DNA from: JAVDCA01 sp035293985
GTDB taxonomy: Bacteria; Pseudomonadota; Alphaproteobacteria; Rhizobiales; Xanthobacteraceae
Length of the DNA stretch: 64,000 nucleotides
Assembly: GCA_035293985.1 (NCBI GenBank)
Contig: DATGLS010000025.1
Span: 124,001-188,000 of the forward strand
Direction: 5' to 3'
The translations under genes were made by a program, and so were the position numbers. Below, piece after piece: positions 43,522-51,979 of the stretch; within the stretch, counting starts at the first letter, position 1, and each line of letters begins with the position of its first letter. Under the pieces are notes generated by a model. The model was not told where the DNA came from and made no database searches. It saw only the letters and a program-made list of their open reading frames with translations.

Positions 43522-45060
43522 ATGCGCATCCTGCTCATCAATCCGCCGCATCCCTCGATCGGCAGCCGCATTCCCCGCGAGCAGCTGCCGCCGCTCGGCC
43601 TGCTGTCGATCGGTGGACCGCTGATCGACGCGGGGCACGACGTCACGCTGATCGATGCCGAGTTCGGGCCGATGCGTATCGCCGACATCGTTGCCCGCGC
43701 TCGTGTGCGGCGCCCCGAGGCCATCATGCTCGGCCACTCGGGCTCGACCTCCGGCCATCCGGTCATATCTGCGCTGACCTGCGCACTGCGCGCGGCGCTG
43801 CCCGAGGCCTGGATCATCTATGGCGGCGTCTTCCCGACCTATCACTGGCGCGACATTCTCAGCGAGGAGCCGCAGATCGACATCATCGTGCGCGGCGAGG
43901 GCGAGGAGACTGCGCCGCGCCTCATCGCGGCCATCGAGAGCGGGCGCCCGCTGCTCGCCGTGCGCGGCATCGCGTTCCGGGACAAGGGCGTCGTCATCGG
44001 CACACCGCCGGCGGCGATCATCGCCGATCTCGATTCCTGCCGCGTGGGCTGGGAGCTGATCGACCACGCGCGCTACAGCTACTGGGGCGGCAAGCGTGCC
44101 GTGGTGGTGCAGTTCTCGCGTGGCTGCCCGCATCCTTGCACCTATTGCGGCCAGCGCGGCTTCTGGACGCGCTTTCGCCATCGCGACCCGAAGAAGTTCG
44201 CCGCCGAGATCGCCCGCCTGCATCGCGAGCACGGCATCGAGGTGGTCAACTTCGCCGACGAGAACCCGAGCGCCTCGCGCAAGGCATGGCGCGCCTTCCT
44301 CGAGGCGCTGATCGCCGAGAAGGTGGAGCTGACTCTGGTCGGCTCGACCCGTGCCGACGACATCGTGCGCGACGCCGATATCCTGCATCTCTACAAGCAG
44401 GCCGGCTTCGAGCGTTTCCTCATGGGCATGGAGAACACCGACGAGGCGACGCTCGAGCTCATCCGCAAGGGCGGCGGCACGTCGAAGGACCGCGAGGCGA
44501 TCCGCCTGCTGCGCCGTCACGACATACTCTCGATGGCGACCTGGGTGGTCGGCTTCGAGGAGGAGACCGATCGCGATCTCATCCGCGGCCTGCGCCAGCT
44601 CCTTTCCTACGACCCCGACCAGATCCAGACGCTCTATGTCACGCCGCATCGCTGGACGCCGTATTTCCGCGTCGCCGCCGACCGCCAGGTGATCCAGACC
44701 GATCAGCGGCGATGGGACTACAAGCACCAGGTGCTGGCGACGCGTCACATGCCGCCGTGGCGGCTGATCGCCTGGGTCAAATTCATCGAGGCAGTGGTCC
44801 AATTGCGTCCGCGCGCGCTCAAGCGCTATATCGCGCATCGCGACGGCAGGATTCGCCACGGCATCCGGTGGTATTACCGCATGGGCCGGCGCGTCTGGTT
44901 TCACGAGATCTGGAACTTCGTGTTTCGCGACCGGCGTTTGCGCGACGGCCCGACTCTGGCGGAGTTCTGGGGCAAGCCGCAGGACGCCGAGGAAGAGGCG
45001 ATGCATGTGCCGAGGCGGGAGTATCTGTTGCGCGCGCCGGCGCGCCGCGCGTCAGTGTGA
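43522..45060 (+). CDS. BchE-like B12-binding radical SAM protein
   Basis: 512 residues. An N-terminal cobalamin-binding domain (about 1-140, MRILLINPPHPS and VRGEGEE near 124) and a radical-SAM barrel with the [4Fe-4S] cysteines C202, C206, C209 in RGCPHPCTYCG. The segment RFRHRDPKKFAAEIARLHRE and VNFADENPS resemble anaerobic Mg-protoporphyrin ester cyclase BchE, but no bacteriochlorophyll genes are here, and the family also includes methylases and P-methyltransferases. It starts 18 nt after the NAGPA-like gene and may belong to the same transcript. Substrate unknown. Confidence 0.85.
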   Translation: MRILLINPPHPSIGSRIPREQLPPLGLLSIGGPLIDAGHDVTLIDAEFGPMRIADIVARARVRRPEAIMLGHSGSTSGHPVISALTCALRAALPEAWIIYGGVFPTYHWRDILSEEPQIDIIVRGEGEETAPRLIAAIESGRPLLAVRGIAFRDKGVVIGTPPAAIIADLDSCRVGWELIDHARYSYWGGKRAVVVQFSRGCPHPCTYCGQRGFWTRFRHRDPKKFAAEIARLHREHGIEVVNFADENPSASRKAWRAFLEALIAEKVELTLVGSTRADDIVRDADILHLYKQAGFERFLMGMENTDEATLELIRKGGGTSKDREAIRLLRRHDILSMATWVVGFEEETDRDLIRGLRQLLSYDPDQIQTLYVTPHRWTPYFRVAADRQVIQTDQRRWDYKHQVLATRHMPPWRLIAWVKFIEAVVQLRPRALKRYIAHRDGRIRHGIRWYYRMGRRVWFHEIWNFVFRDRRLRDGPTLAEFWGKPQDAEEEAMHVPRREYLLRAPARRASV

Positions 45061-45126
45061 TCGGGAATTTCCGCTTCACGACGGAGTCTGCCTGGAGCGC
45101 GCGCATGTGACGGGAGGGCCACCGCA

Positions 45127-45597
45127 ATGCCGATTGATATCCGCCCCTACCGGTCGGGCGACCTCGCCGGCCTGATCGCGCTCTTCCGCGACACGGTGCG
45201 CCGGATCAACGGTCGCGACTATTCGCAGCAGCAGGTCATGGCCTGGGCGCCGGACGACATCGATGCGCGGCGATGGCGGTACCGCTTCGACAACAAGGAC
45301 GTCTGGGTCGCCGATCTCGACGGCGCGCCGGTCGGCTTCGTCGAGGTGGCACGCGACGGGCTGATCGACATGCTCTACGTCCACGCCGATCATCAGGGCA
45401 TCGGCATCGCCAGCCGGCTGCTGCGCACCGTCGAGGCGAGCGCGCGGACGCACGGGCTGCTGCGCCTCTTCACCGAGGCGAGCATCACGGCGCGGCCGTT
45501 CTTCGAGCACCGCGGCTTCCGCGTCATCGCGCCGCAGCGGGTGATGCGCTGGGCGCAGGAATTCCTCAACTACCGCATGGACAAGGCCCTGGGCTGA
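45127..45597 (+). CDS. GNAT-family N-acetyltransferase
   Basis: 156 residues with the acetyl-CoA-binding motif A (LYVHADHQGIGIASRLL, containing the Q/R-x-x-G-x-G/A pyrophosphate loop). GGGAGGGCC precedes ATG. It lies 66 bp after the radical SAM gene on the same strand. The acceptor is unknown. It could be the last gene of the 39.5-45.6 kb run. Confidence 0.85.
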   Translation: MPIDIRPYRSGDLAGLIALFRDTVRRINGRDYSQQQVMAWAPDDIDARRWRYRFDNKDVWVADLDGAPVGFVEVARDGLIDMLYVHADHQGIGIASRLLRTVEASARTHGLLRLFTEASITARPFFEHRGFRVIAPQRVMRWAQEFLNYRMDKALG

Positions 45598-45749
45598 CTT
45601 TGCCACTGCCTTCGTTGCGAGGCGCGCGCAGCACGCCGAAGTAATCTCGTGCCGCACGGGATTGCGTCGCTTCGCTCGCAATGACATCTAGGGGCGCGCC
45701 ATGCGCGCCTCCCGTGCGCGCCTCACATGCCCGTTTCTGAGGAATCCGC

Positions 45750-46724
45750 ATGCCATTCTCGCTTAAGCTCGGCGCCGCGCTGATCGCGGCAGTGAGCCTC
45801 GCGTTCTCCGCGGCCGCGCAGGATTATCCGAGCCACACGGTGCGCATCATCGTGCCGTTCGCGGCCGGCGGTCCGGCCGATGTCTACAGCCGCCAGCTCG
45901 CGCAATATCTGTCGCAGGCCCTCAAGCAGCCCTTCGTGGTCGAGGACCAGCCCGGCGCCGGCTCGATCATCGGCACCAACTATGTCGCCCACGCGCCCGC
46001 CGACGGCTACACGCTCCTCGCCATGTCGAACACCCACACGGTCAACGAGACGCTGGTGCCCAACCGGCCGTTCGTGCTGATGCGCGACTTCGTGCCCGTC
46101 GCGCCGATCAACTACTCGGATCTCGTGATGGTGGTGCATCCCTCGGTGCCGGCGAAGACGCTCAAGGAGTTCATCGCGCTCGCCAAGGCGCAGCCCGGCA
46201 AGCTCAACTACGCATCGTCGGGCACCGGTACGCCCTATCATATGGCGGGCGAGCTGTTCAAATCGATGACCGGCACGAACATCCAGCACGTGCCCTATCG
46301 CGGCTCTTCCGGGGCCCGCAACGACGTGCTCGGCGGCCAGGTGCAGATGATGTTCGATGCCATCACGACGATGGCGCCGAACGTCAAGGCCGGTCAGGTG
46401 CGCGCGCTCGCCACCACCGGGACAAAGCGCTCGACCGTGCTGCCGGATGTGCCCACCGTCGCCGAGGCTGGCGTTCCCGGTTACGAGACCACGATCTGGC
46501 TGGGCATCATGGCGCCCAAAGGCACGCCGCAACCGGTCGTCGACAAGCTCAATGCCGAGATCGAGAAGGCCGTCAAGCAGCCCACGCTGGTCGCCGCCTG
46601 GGAGAAGCAGGGCGCCACCCCGATGACCATGACGCCGGCCGAGTTCGGCGCCTATCTCGAGAAGGACATCGCCAAGTGGGCGAATGTGATCAAGACCGCC
46701 CACATCCAGGTCGATACGAAGTGA
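45750..46724 (+). CDS. Bug/TctC-family solute receptor
   Basis: 324 residues. Sec signal peptide 1-23 (FSAAAQ), YPSHTVRIIVPFAAGGPADVYSRQLAQ at the mature start, VVEDQPGAGSIIG and ADGYTLLAMSN, as in other Bug proteins; the C terminus ends KWANVIKTAHIQV. No membrane genes adjoin it. The next gene on this strand is a ModA-like protein 123 bp away, with a palindrome between them. The ligand is unknown. Confidence 0.9.
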   Translation: MPFSLKLGAALIAAVSLAFSAAAQDYPSHTVRIIVPFAAGGPADVYSRQLAQYLSQALKQPFVVEDQPGAGSIIGTNYVAHAPADGYTLLAMSNTHTVNETLVPNRPFVLMRDFVPVAPINYSDLVMVVHPSVPAKTLKEFIALAKAQPGKLNYASSGTGTPYHMAGELFKSMTGTNIQHVPYRGSSGARNDVLGGQVQMMFDAITTMAPNVKAGQVRALATTGTKRSTVLPDVPTVAEAGVPGYETTIWLGIMAPKGTPQPVVDKLNAEIEKAVKQPTLVAAWEKQGATPMTMTPAEFGAYLEKDIAKWANVIKTAHIQVDTK

Positions 46725-46750
46725 TTGAATGTAGATGAGCAGTGCGACGC

Positions 46751-46846
46751 GAGCGCGCCTCTCGCGCTCCTTCTCGCCCGGAAAGGCGAGAGGGAGCGCA
46801 GGCATTGCGCTCACCTCACATGCCCCTCACATGCGGGGAGGGACCG
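46751..46846. repeat. 15-bp near-perfect palindrome between receptor genes
   Basis: GCGCTCCTTCTCGCC (46764-46778) and GGCGAGAGGGAGCGC (46785-46799) pair with one G-T mismatch around a 6-nt loop. A CACCTCACATGCCCCTCACATGCGGGG run follows, leading to the Shine-Dalgarno of the next gene. Same GC-rich palindrome class as 15145, 22196 and 57488. Confidence 0.6.
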
Positions 46847-46847
46847 C

Positions 46848-47546
46848 TTGAACCTCACACTTCTCTCCGGCGGCGCGGCCCACGGGCTCGTCACGGCGCT
46901 CGCGCCGCAATTCAAGGCGCAGACCGGCGCCGATATCGACGCTACGTTCGGCGCCGTCGGGGCCATGCGTGACAAGCTCCTCGCGGGCACCGACGCTGAC
47001 GTGCTGATCCTCACCGCGGCGCTGATCGGCGAGCTCACCACGGCTGGCTATGTCGCCGCCGGCACGGCGGCGGACATCGGCACGGTCGCGACCGGCGTCG
47101 CGGTGCGCAGCGGCGATCCCATGCCGGCGATCGGCGATGCCGACGCGCTGCGGGCGGCGCTGCGCGGCGCCGATGCGATCTACTTTCCCGATCCCAGCCT
47201 CGCGACCGCGGGCATTCACTTCGCCAAGGTGCTCGACCGGCTCGGCATCGCGGCGGAGGTGGCGCCGCGGCTGCGCCCGCATCCGAACGGCAGCGCCGCG
47301 ATGGCGGCGCTCGCCGCGGTCGATGGCGGCCGGCCGATCGGCTGCACGCAGGTCACCGAGATCCTCGACACCAAGGGAACGAGCCTCGTCGGCAACCTGC
47401 CGGAGGGCTTCGCGCTCGCCACCGTCTATACGCTCGGCATCTCGACCAAGGCGCGGTCGCCGGAGCTTGCGCACAAGCTCGCGGCGATGCTGACCGGTGA
47501 TGCGTCGCGCGATTTGCGCCGCCGGCTCGGCTTCGACGCTGGCTAG
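46848..47546 (+). CDS. ModA-like substrate-binding protein without signal peptide
   Basis: 232 residues. LLSGGAAHGLVTALAPQFKAQTGADIDATFGAVGAMRDKLLAGTDADVLIL matches the start of ModA-type binding proteins, but no signal peptide or membrane segment precedes it. The start is a TTG with GGGGAGGGA a few bases upstream; an upstream in-frame ATG at 46725 would add low-complexity sequence and is less likely. No modB/modC genes adjoin it. A cytoplasmic oxyanion- or small-molecule-binding role, or export by another route, are both possible. Its stop overlaps the convergent oxidase stop (CTAG). Confidence 0.75.
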   Translation: MNLTLLSGGAAHGLVTALAPQFKAQTGADIDATFGAVGAMRDKLLAGTDADVLILTAALIGELTTAGYVAAGTAADIGTVATGVAVRSGDPMPAIGDADALRAALRGADAIYFPDPSLATAGIHFAKVLDRLGIAAEVAPRLRPHPNGSAAMAALAAVDGGRPIGCTQVTEILDTKGTSLVGNLPEGFALATVYTLGISTKARSPELAHKLAAMLTGDASRDLRRRLGFDAG

Positions 47547-48799
47547 ACCTTCTGCACCATCGCGGGCTTCAGATCCTTGATGGTCGGCGCGCCGATCTGT
47601 TGCATCATGGTGTGCAGCTCGATGCGCAGGAGCTGGAGCACCCGCTCGACGCCTTCCTGCCCGAACGCGCCGAGGCCCCAGATGTAGGGCCGGCCGATGC
47701 CGACCGCGGTCGCGCCCATGGCGAGCGCCTTGACGATGTCGGTGCCGCGACGGAAGCCGGAATCGATCAGGATCGGCATGCGGCCTTTCACGGCCGCGAC
47801 GACGTCCGGCAGCGCCGCGATGGCCGAGAGCCCGGAATCGTCGGCGCGGCCGCCGTGATTGGAGACGATGATCGCATCGATGCCGTTGTCGGCCGCGATC
47901 GCGGCGTCCTCGCCGGTCAGAATGCCCTTGATCACGATCTTCATCTTGGTGGTGTCGCGCAGCCGCTTGAAGAAGTCCCAGGTCATCGCCGACGATTGGA
48001 AGGTCTTGAGCCCGGTGAAATCGAGGTCCGAGAGCATCGGCCGGGTGCGGAAGCTCGCCGCGATGCTGCTGCGGTCGTGACACGCGTTGCATTCGCGCTT
48101 GTCGGTCGGACGCAGGCGAAACAGCGTCTCCTGATTGCGCCCGCCGGCGCGGTCGACCGTGACGGCGACCGCGAGGCAGCCGGCGCTCTCGGCGCGCTTG
48201 ACGATCGCCTCGGCGATCTCCCACTTATTGGTGGCATAGAGCTGCTGCCAGATCGGCGCCCCACGCGCCGCCGTCACGTCCTCGACCGAGCTCGACGACA
48301 CGGTGGAGAGGATCTGCAGGTGATTGCCGGTCTTCGCCGCCTTGGCGACCGCGATCTCGCCGTCCGGATGGAATGAGCGCTGGCCACCGATCGGGCAGAT
48401 CATGATGGGCGTGCCGTACTTCACGCCGAGGATGTCCGTGCTCATGTCGACTTTGCTCACGTCGACGAGCCGGCGCGGCCGCAGCCGGTATTTGAGCATG
48501 TCCTCGCGGTTCGCACGCAAGGTCTGCTCGTCGTCGATACCGGCCGCCATATAGCCGAAATGGGCGGGCGGCACGTTCTGCCGGCACACCGGCTCGAAGT
48601 CGAAGACGTTGATCGCCTCTTTCGGCGCCTTGATCAGGTTGTTGGGATCGAATGGCGCCCACGACAGGGGATCGGGTTGCCTCGCCTTGGGCAGCAGCAA
48701 GGTCTCGGCCATCGCCGAGCCGGCGCCAGCGGCGAACAGCGGGCTTGCCGCGATGAATTGCAGGAAGCGGCGGCGATTGGCCGCCTGATCGGTCGACAT
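47543..48799 (-). CDS. Tat-exported FMN alpha-hydroxy-acid oxidase with CXXCH motif
   Basis: 418 residues. A twin-arginine-type signal (NRRRFLQFIAASPLFAAGAG) is followed by the FMN TIM barrel of the lactate/glycolate oxidase family: VKYGTPIMICPIG, the FMN-binding K291 in IVIKGI, catalytic H315 and R318 in SNHGGRADDSG, and GIGRPYIWG. Unusually, RECNACHDRSS (C237, C240, H241) inserts a haem-c attachment motif in the loop-4 region. Export would place it where haem-c maturation occurs, so it may be a periplasmic flavocytochrome. GGGAGGGCTTCC precedes ATG. The substrate is likely an alpha-hydroxy acid. Confidence 0.87.
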   Translation of the reverse strand: MSTDQAANRRRFLQFIAASPLFAAGAGSAMAETLLLPKARQPDPLSWAPFDPNNLIKAPKEAINVFDFEPVCRQNVPPAHFGYMAAGIDDEQTLRANREDMLKYRLRPRRLVDVSKVDMSTDILGVKYGTPIMICPIGGQRSFHPDGEIAVAKAAKTGNHLQILSTVSSSSVEDVTAARGAPIWQQLYATNKWEIAEAIVKRAESAGCLAVAVTVDRAGGRNQETLFRLRPTDKRECNACHDRSSIAASFRTRPMLSDLDFTGLKTFQSSAMTWDFFKRLRDTTKMKIVIKGILTGEDAAIAADNGIDAIIVSNHGGRADDSGLSAIAALPDVVAAVKGRMPILIDSGFRRGTDIVKALAMGATAVGIGRPYIWGLGAFGQEGVERVLQLLRIELHTMMQQIGAPTIKDLKPAMVQKV

Positions 48800-48928
48800 G
48801 GAAGCCCTCCCTTGGGATTGTTGTTGGGAGGACTTTCCGCGCTCTGGTGCGACGGCGCAAGTAGCTGCGCACGCATGCGCGGTGTGCGCTGCGCGCGCTC
48901 GGCGCGCGGGCCTAGCTCACCTCGCCCC

Positions 48929-49180
48929 TCACGCCGGCGATGATTTCTTCTGCGGGCTGCGCCGATGAGCGGCGCGATGCACGACCTTGCGCCGACGGTG
49001 CGTACCATCGCTGCGCCGGTGCGACCGCGACTCGATCATCGCTGGCTGCGCGATGCCCGTCACGGCGGCCGCCGTCATGGCGCCGCGTACCAGTGTCTTG
49101 AGGCCCAGTACCCGGCCGAGAATCGCGCCGCCCGCGAAGGCCAGGAGCGGAACGGCAAACTTGCGCGCTTCCATCAGCAT
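48929..49180 (-). CDS. Small membrane-anchored basic protein
   Basis: 83 residues. Residues 8-45 form a hydrophobic segment with Gly/Ala (FAVPLLAFAGGAILGRVLGLKTLVRGAMTAAAVTGI, possibly two short passes); the C terminus is very basic (HRRSDGTHRRRKVVHRAAHRRS). Start at 49180 has GGAGAGACG upstream. It is not similar to a recognised family. The basic tail might bind nucleic acid or acidic lipid. Confidence 0.6.
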   Translation of the reverse strand: MLMEARKFAVPLLAFAGGAILGRVLGLKTLVRGAMTAAAVTGIAQPAMIESRSHRRSDGTHRRRKVVHRAAHRRSPQKKSSPA

Positions 49181-49288
49181 GTCGTCTCTCCGTGTCGGCA
49201 ACCAGACGATAACGCGGGTGGGCGGATGCGAGTTCCAGCGCTAACCTGGACCGGCGCGGACCAGATCCGCGCGGGGAGGAGGTGACCG

Positions 49289-49891
49289 ATGAGCCGCCCG
49301 ACGCTCGACTTCTATCTCGAATTTGCCTCGACCTATTCGTATCCGGCCGCGCTGCGCATCGGCGCGCTCGCGCACGCCGCGGGCGTTGCGGTGCGCTGGC
49401 GGCCGTTCCTGCTCGGTCCGATCTTCAAGGCACAGGGCTGGGACAACTCGCCGTTCAACATCTATCCCGCCAAGGGCCGCTATATGTGGCGCGATCTCGA
49501 TCGCATCTGCGCGCGGCTCGCGTTGCCGTTCCGCCGGCCCGATCCATTTCCGCAGCCGAGCCTGCTCGCGGCGCGCATCGCCCATGTGGGCCTCGACGCG
49601 GGCTGGGGCGAGGATTTCTGCCGCGCCGTCTATGCGGCCGAGTTCGGCGAGGGCCGGCAGATCGGTGACGAAGCCGTCATGCGCGACCTGCTGCATGGTC
49701 TCGGCGTCACGGCCGAGCCCGCGCTCGCGCGGGCCCGTTCCGAGGAGATCAAGGAGCGGCTGCGCGCCACGACCGCTGAGGCGGAGCGGCGCGGCGTGTT
49801 CGGCGCGCCGACGTTCATCTGCGCCGACGGCGAGCTCTTCTGGGGCCACGACCGCGTGGCCGATGCGCTCGCGTGGGCGGTGCGGAAGTAA
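49289..49891 (+). CDS. 2-hydroxychromene-2-carboxylate isomerase-like DsbA-fold protein
   Basis: 200 residues with the DsbA/kappa-GST fold: DFYLEFASTYSYPAALRI (the family's serine/tyrosine GSH site), WRPFLLGPIFKAQGW, and the C-terminal RGVFGAPTFICADGELFWGHDRV. It isomerises hydroxychromene carboxylate in naphthalene breakdown or handles glutathione adducts in other members. GGGGAGGAGGTGACC precedes ATG at 49289. It ends just before a hairpin between it and proB. Confidence 0.85.
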   Translation: MSRPTLDFYLEFASTYSYPAALRIGALAHAAGVAVRWRPFLLGPIFKAQGWDNSPFNIYPAKGRYMWRDLDRICARLALPFRRPDPFPQPSLLAARIAHVGLDAGWGEDFCRAVYAAEFGEGRQIGDEAVMRDLLHGLGVTAEPALARARSEEIKERLRATTAEAERRGVFGAPTFICADGELFWGHDRVADALAWAVRK

Positions 49892-49902
49892 GCTTTCCTC
49901 AT

Positions 49903-49926
49903 CATGCCCGGCCGAAGCCGGGCATG
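49903..49926. terminator. Hairpin between convergent genes (possible bidirectional terminator)
   Basis: A perfect 10-bp stem CATGCCCGGC/GCCGGGCATG with a CGAA loop, 11 bp after the isomerase stop and 12 bp from the proB stop. It is the smallest member of the ATGCCCGGC palindrome family. T runs are short, so termination is likely but not certain. Confidence 0.55.
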
Positions 49927-49938
49927 ACAATGGATGAG

Positions 49939-51069
49939 TTATTCCCCGCCGAGCACCATGTCGTCGCGGTGCACCATCTCGACGCGGCCCGAGAAGCCCA
50001 GGATGGCGGGCACATCCGCCGACGAGCGGCCGGTGATCTTCGCCGCGTCCACCGCGTCGTAGGCGACGAGGCCGCGGCCGATCTCGGCCGCATCGGGCCC
50101 GCGGATGACCACGGCATCGCCGCGGCTGAACTGGCCGTCGACCCGCGTCACGCCGGCCGGCAGCAGGCTCTTGCCCCGCCGCAGCGCCGCCACCGCGCCA
50201 GCGTCGATCGTCAGCGTGCCCCTGGGCTCGAGCGAGCCGGCGATCCATTTCTTGCGCGACGTCACCGGATTAGCCGGCGTCAGGAACCAGGTGCAGCGCG
50301 CGCCCTGTTTGATCGCGGCAAGCGGATGGTCGACGCGTCCGGACGCGATCACCAGATGGGTGCCGGCGGTGGTTGCGATCTTCGCCGCCTCGATCTTGGT
50401 GACCATGCCGCCGCGCGAAAGCTCGGAAGCCGCGTCGCCCGCCATCGCCTCGATCTGCGGCGTGATGCGGTCGACCAGCGGGATGAGCTTCGCATCGGCG
50501 TCGCGGCCGGGCGGCGCGTCGTAGAGCCCGTCGATATCGGAGAGCAGCACCAGCGCGTCGGCGCTCGCCATGGTGGCGACGCGCGCGGCGAGCCGGTCGT
50601 TGTCGCCATAGCGGATCTCGCTCGTCGCGACGGTGTCGTTCTCGTTGATCACCGGAACCGCGCGCCACTCGAGCAGCTTGGCGATGGTATTGCGCGCATT
50701 GAGGTAGCGCCGGCGCTCCTCCGTGTCGTTGAGTGTCACCAGCACCTGGCCGGCGCCGATTCCGTGGCGGCCGAGCGCCTCCGACCAGGTGCGCGCCAGC
50801 GCGATCTGGCCGACCGCAGCGGCGGCCTGGCTGTCCTCGAGCTTGAGCGCTCCCTTGGGCAGCTTGAGCACCGCGCGGCCGAGCGCGATCGCGCCCGACG
50901 AGACGACGAGAATGTCGCGATTTTCGCCGTGCAACTTGGCGATGTCCTCGCCGAGCGAGGCGAGCCAGGCCTCCTTCACCCGCCCGGCATTGGCGTCGAC
51001 CAGCAGCGACGAGCCGACCTTCACGACGATGCGGCGGAAGTCCTCGAGTGATGGAATTTTGCGCGACAT
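49939..51069 (-). CDS. proB: Glutamate 5-kinase
   Basis: First step of proline synthesis. 376 residues: an amino-acid-kinase domain (IVVKVGSSLLVDANAG, GKGG-type segment region SRGGMVTKIEAAKIA) and a C-terminal PUA domain (about 280-376, GTLTIDAGAVAALRRGKSLLPAGV). The bacterial long form with PUA is feedback-regulated by proline. In related genomes it follows obgE directly and is followed by proA; here a DUF72 gene and an amidotransferase gene separate it from obgE, and no proA follows. Confidence 0.95.
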   Translation of the reverse strand: MSRKIPSLEDFRRIVVKVGSSLLVDANAGRVKEAWLASLGEDIAKLHGENRDILVVSSGAIALGRAVLKLPKGALKLEDSQAAAAVGQIALARTWSEALGRHGIGAGQVLVTLNDTEERRRYLNARNTIAKLLEWRAVPVINENDTVATSEIRYGDNDRLAARVATMASADALVLLSDIDGLYDAPPGRDADAKLIPLVDRITPQIEAMAGDAASELSRGGMVTKIEAAKIATTAGTHLVIASGRVDHPLAAIKQGARCTWFLTPANPVTSRKKWIAGSLEPRGTLTIDAGAVAALRRGKSLLPAGVTRVDGQFSRGDAVVIRGPDAAEIGRGLVAYDAVDAAKITGRSSADVPAILGFSGRVEMVHRDDMVLGGE

Positions 51070-51157
51070 AGGCCCGGCCTGAACCGGGCACGTCTCCCAC
51101 AGGGAGGCTGCGATTGCAACCGCTGGAACTTCGGGCGCTCGCCCGCATCATCCCTGC

Positions 51158-51880
51158 ATGAAGGGCGTCTTTATCGGCACCTCGGGCTGGACCTACGACG
51201 GCTGGCGTGGGCCGTTCTATCCGCCGGACGTGCGCAAGAAGGATTGGCTGTGCTGGTATGGCACCCAGTTCCCGACCGCCGAGATCAATGGCTCGTTCTA
51301 TCGCACGCCGTCGCTCGAGGCGGTGCGGGCGTGGCGCGCGCAGACGCCCGAGGATTTCGTCTTCGCCTGGAAGGGCTCGAAGTTCATCACCCACTGGAAG
51401 CGCCTATCGGACAAATCGGACAACAGCATCGCGTTGATCGAGGAGCGGCTGCGGCTGCTCGGTCCCAAGGCTGGACCGGTGCTGTTTCAACTGCCCGCGC
51501 GCTTCACCGCCGATCGCGAGCGCCTCGCGAGTTTTCTCGCGATGTTGCCGCGCCGGCGCCGTTATGCGTTCGAATTCCGCCACGCGAGCTGGTACGCGGA
51601 GCCGATCTTCAGGCTGCTGCGCGAGTGGAATATCGCGCTGTGCATCTCCGATCACCACGACGCGCCGTCGCCATGGCGAACGACGGCCGACTTCGTCTAC
51701 GTGCGCGGTCACGGCCCCGGCGGGCATTACAAGGACAGCTACTCCGAGGCCGAGCTGCGCCGCTACGCGAGCGAGATCAGGAAATGGCGGCGCGGCCGCA
51801 AGCACGTCTACGTCTACTTCGACAACGATCAAAAGAGCGCCGCGCCTCAGGATGCGCGGCGATTGATCGCGATGCTGTGA
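51158..51880 (+). CDS. DUF72 family TIM-barrel-like protein
   Basis: 240 residues. GTSGWTYDGWRGPFYPPDVRKKDWLCWYGTQFPTAEINGSFYR and EFRHASWY, with ISDHHD, VYVRGHGPGG and YVYFDNDQ, match the DUF72 (YecE-like) family, a TIM-barrel fold with an unassigned reaction. It is divergent from proB, 88 bp between starts. It interrupts the usual obgE-proB order together with the amidotransferase. Confidence 0.85.
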   Translation: MKGVFIGTSGWTYDGWRGPFYPPDVRKKDWLCWYGTQFPTAEINGSFYRTPSLEAVRAWRAQTPEDFVFAWKGSKFITHWKRLSDKSDNSIALIEERLRLLGPKAGPVLFQLPARFTADRERLASFLAMLPRRRRYAFEFRHASWYAEPIFRLLREWNIALCISDHHDAPSPWRTTADFVYVRGHGPGGHYKDSYSEAELRRYASEIRKWRRGRKHVYVYFDNDQKSAAPQDARRLIAML

Positions 51881-51978
51881 GGTGGGCGAAATCGCCTGCT
51901 CATCCCTTGCCGCGTGGGCAGCCGCGCCAATCCGATTTTGCCCACGCGGATAGTGGATCAGCAGGCGCGCTTGCCCAT
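51881..51978. repeat. GTGGGC-type intergenic palindromes
   Basis: GGTGGGCGAAATCG..CGATTTTGCCCACG-like arms and CGCGTGGGCA..TGCCCACGCG. It lies between the convergent DUF72 and amidotransferase genes and belongs to the class at 24052, 37445 and 38346. Confidence 0.55.
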
Positions 51979-51979
51979 T

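Noticed and set aside
43522..45060. Bacteriochlorophyll cyclase BchE proper
   Set aside because: Only the general core resembles BchE; no bch, crt or puf gene is in the window, so the specific role is not supported.
46848..47546. A molybdate uptake operon (mod) feeding the two molybdoenzymes
   Set aside because: No signal peptide and no modB or modC; the molybdoenzymes are 31 kb or more away.
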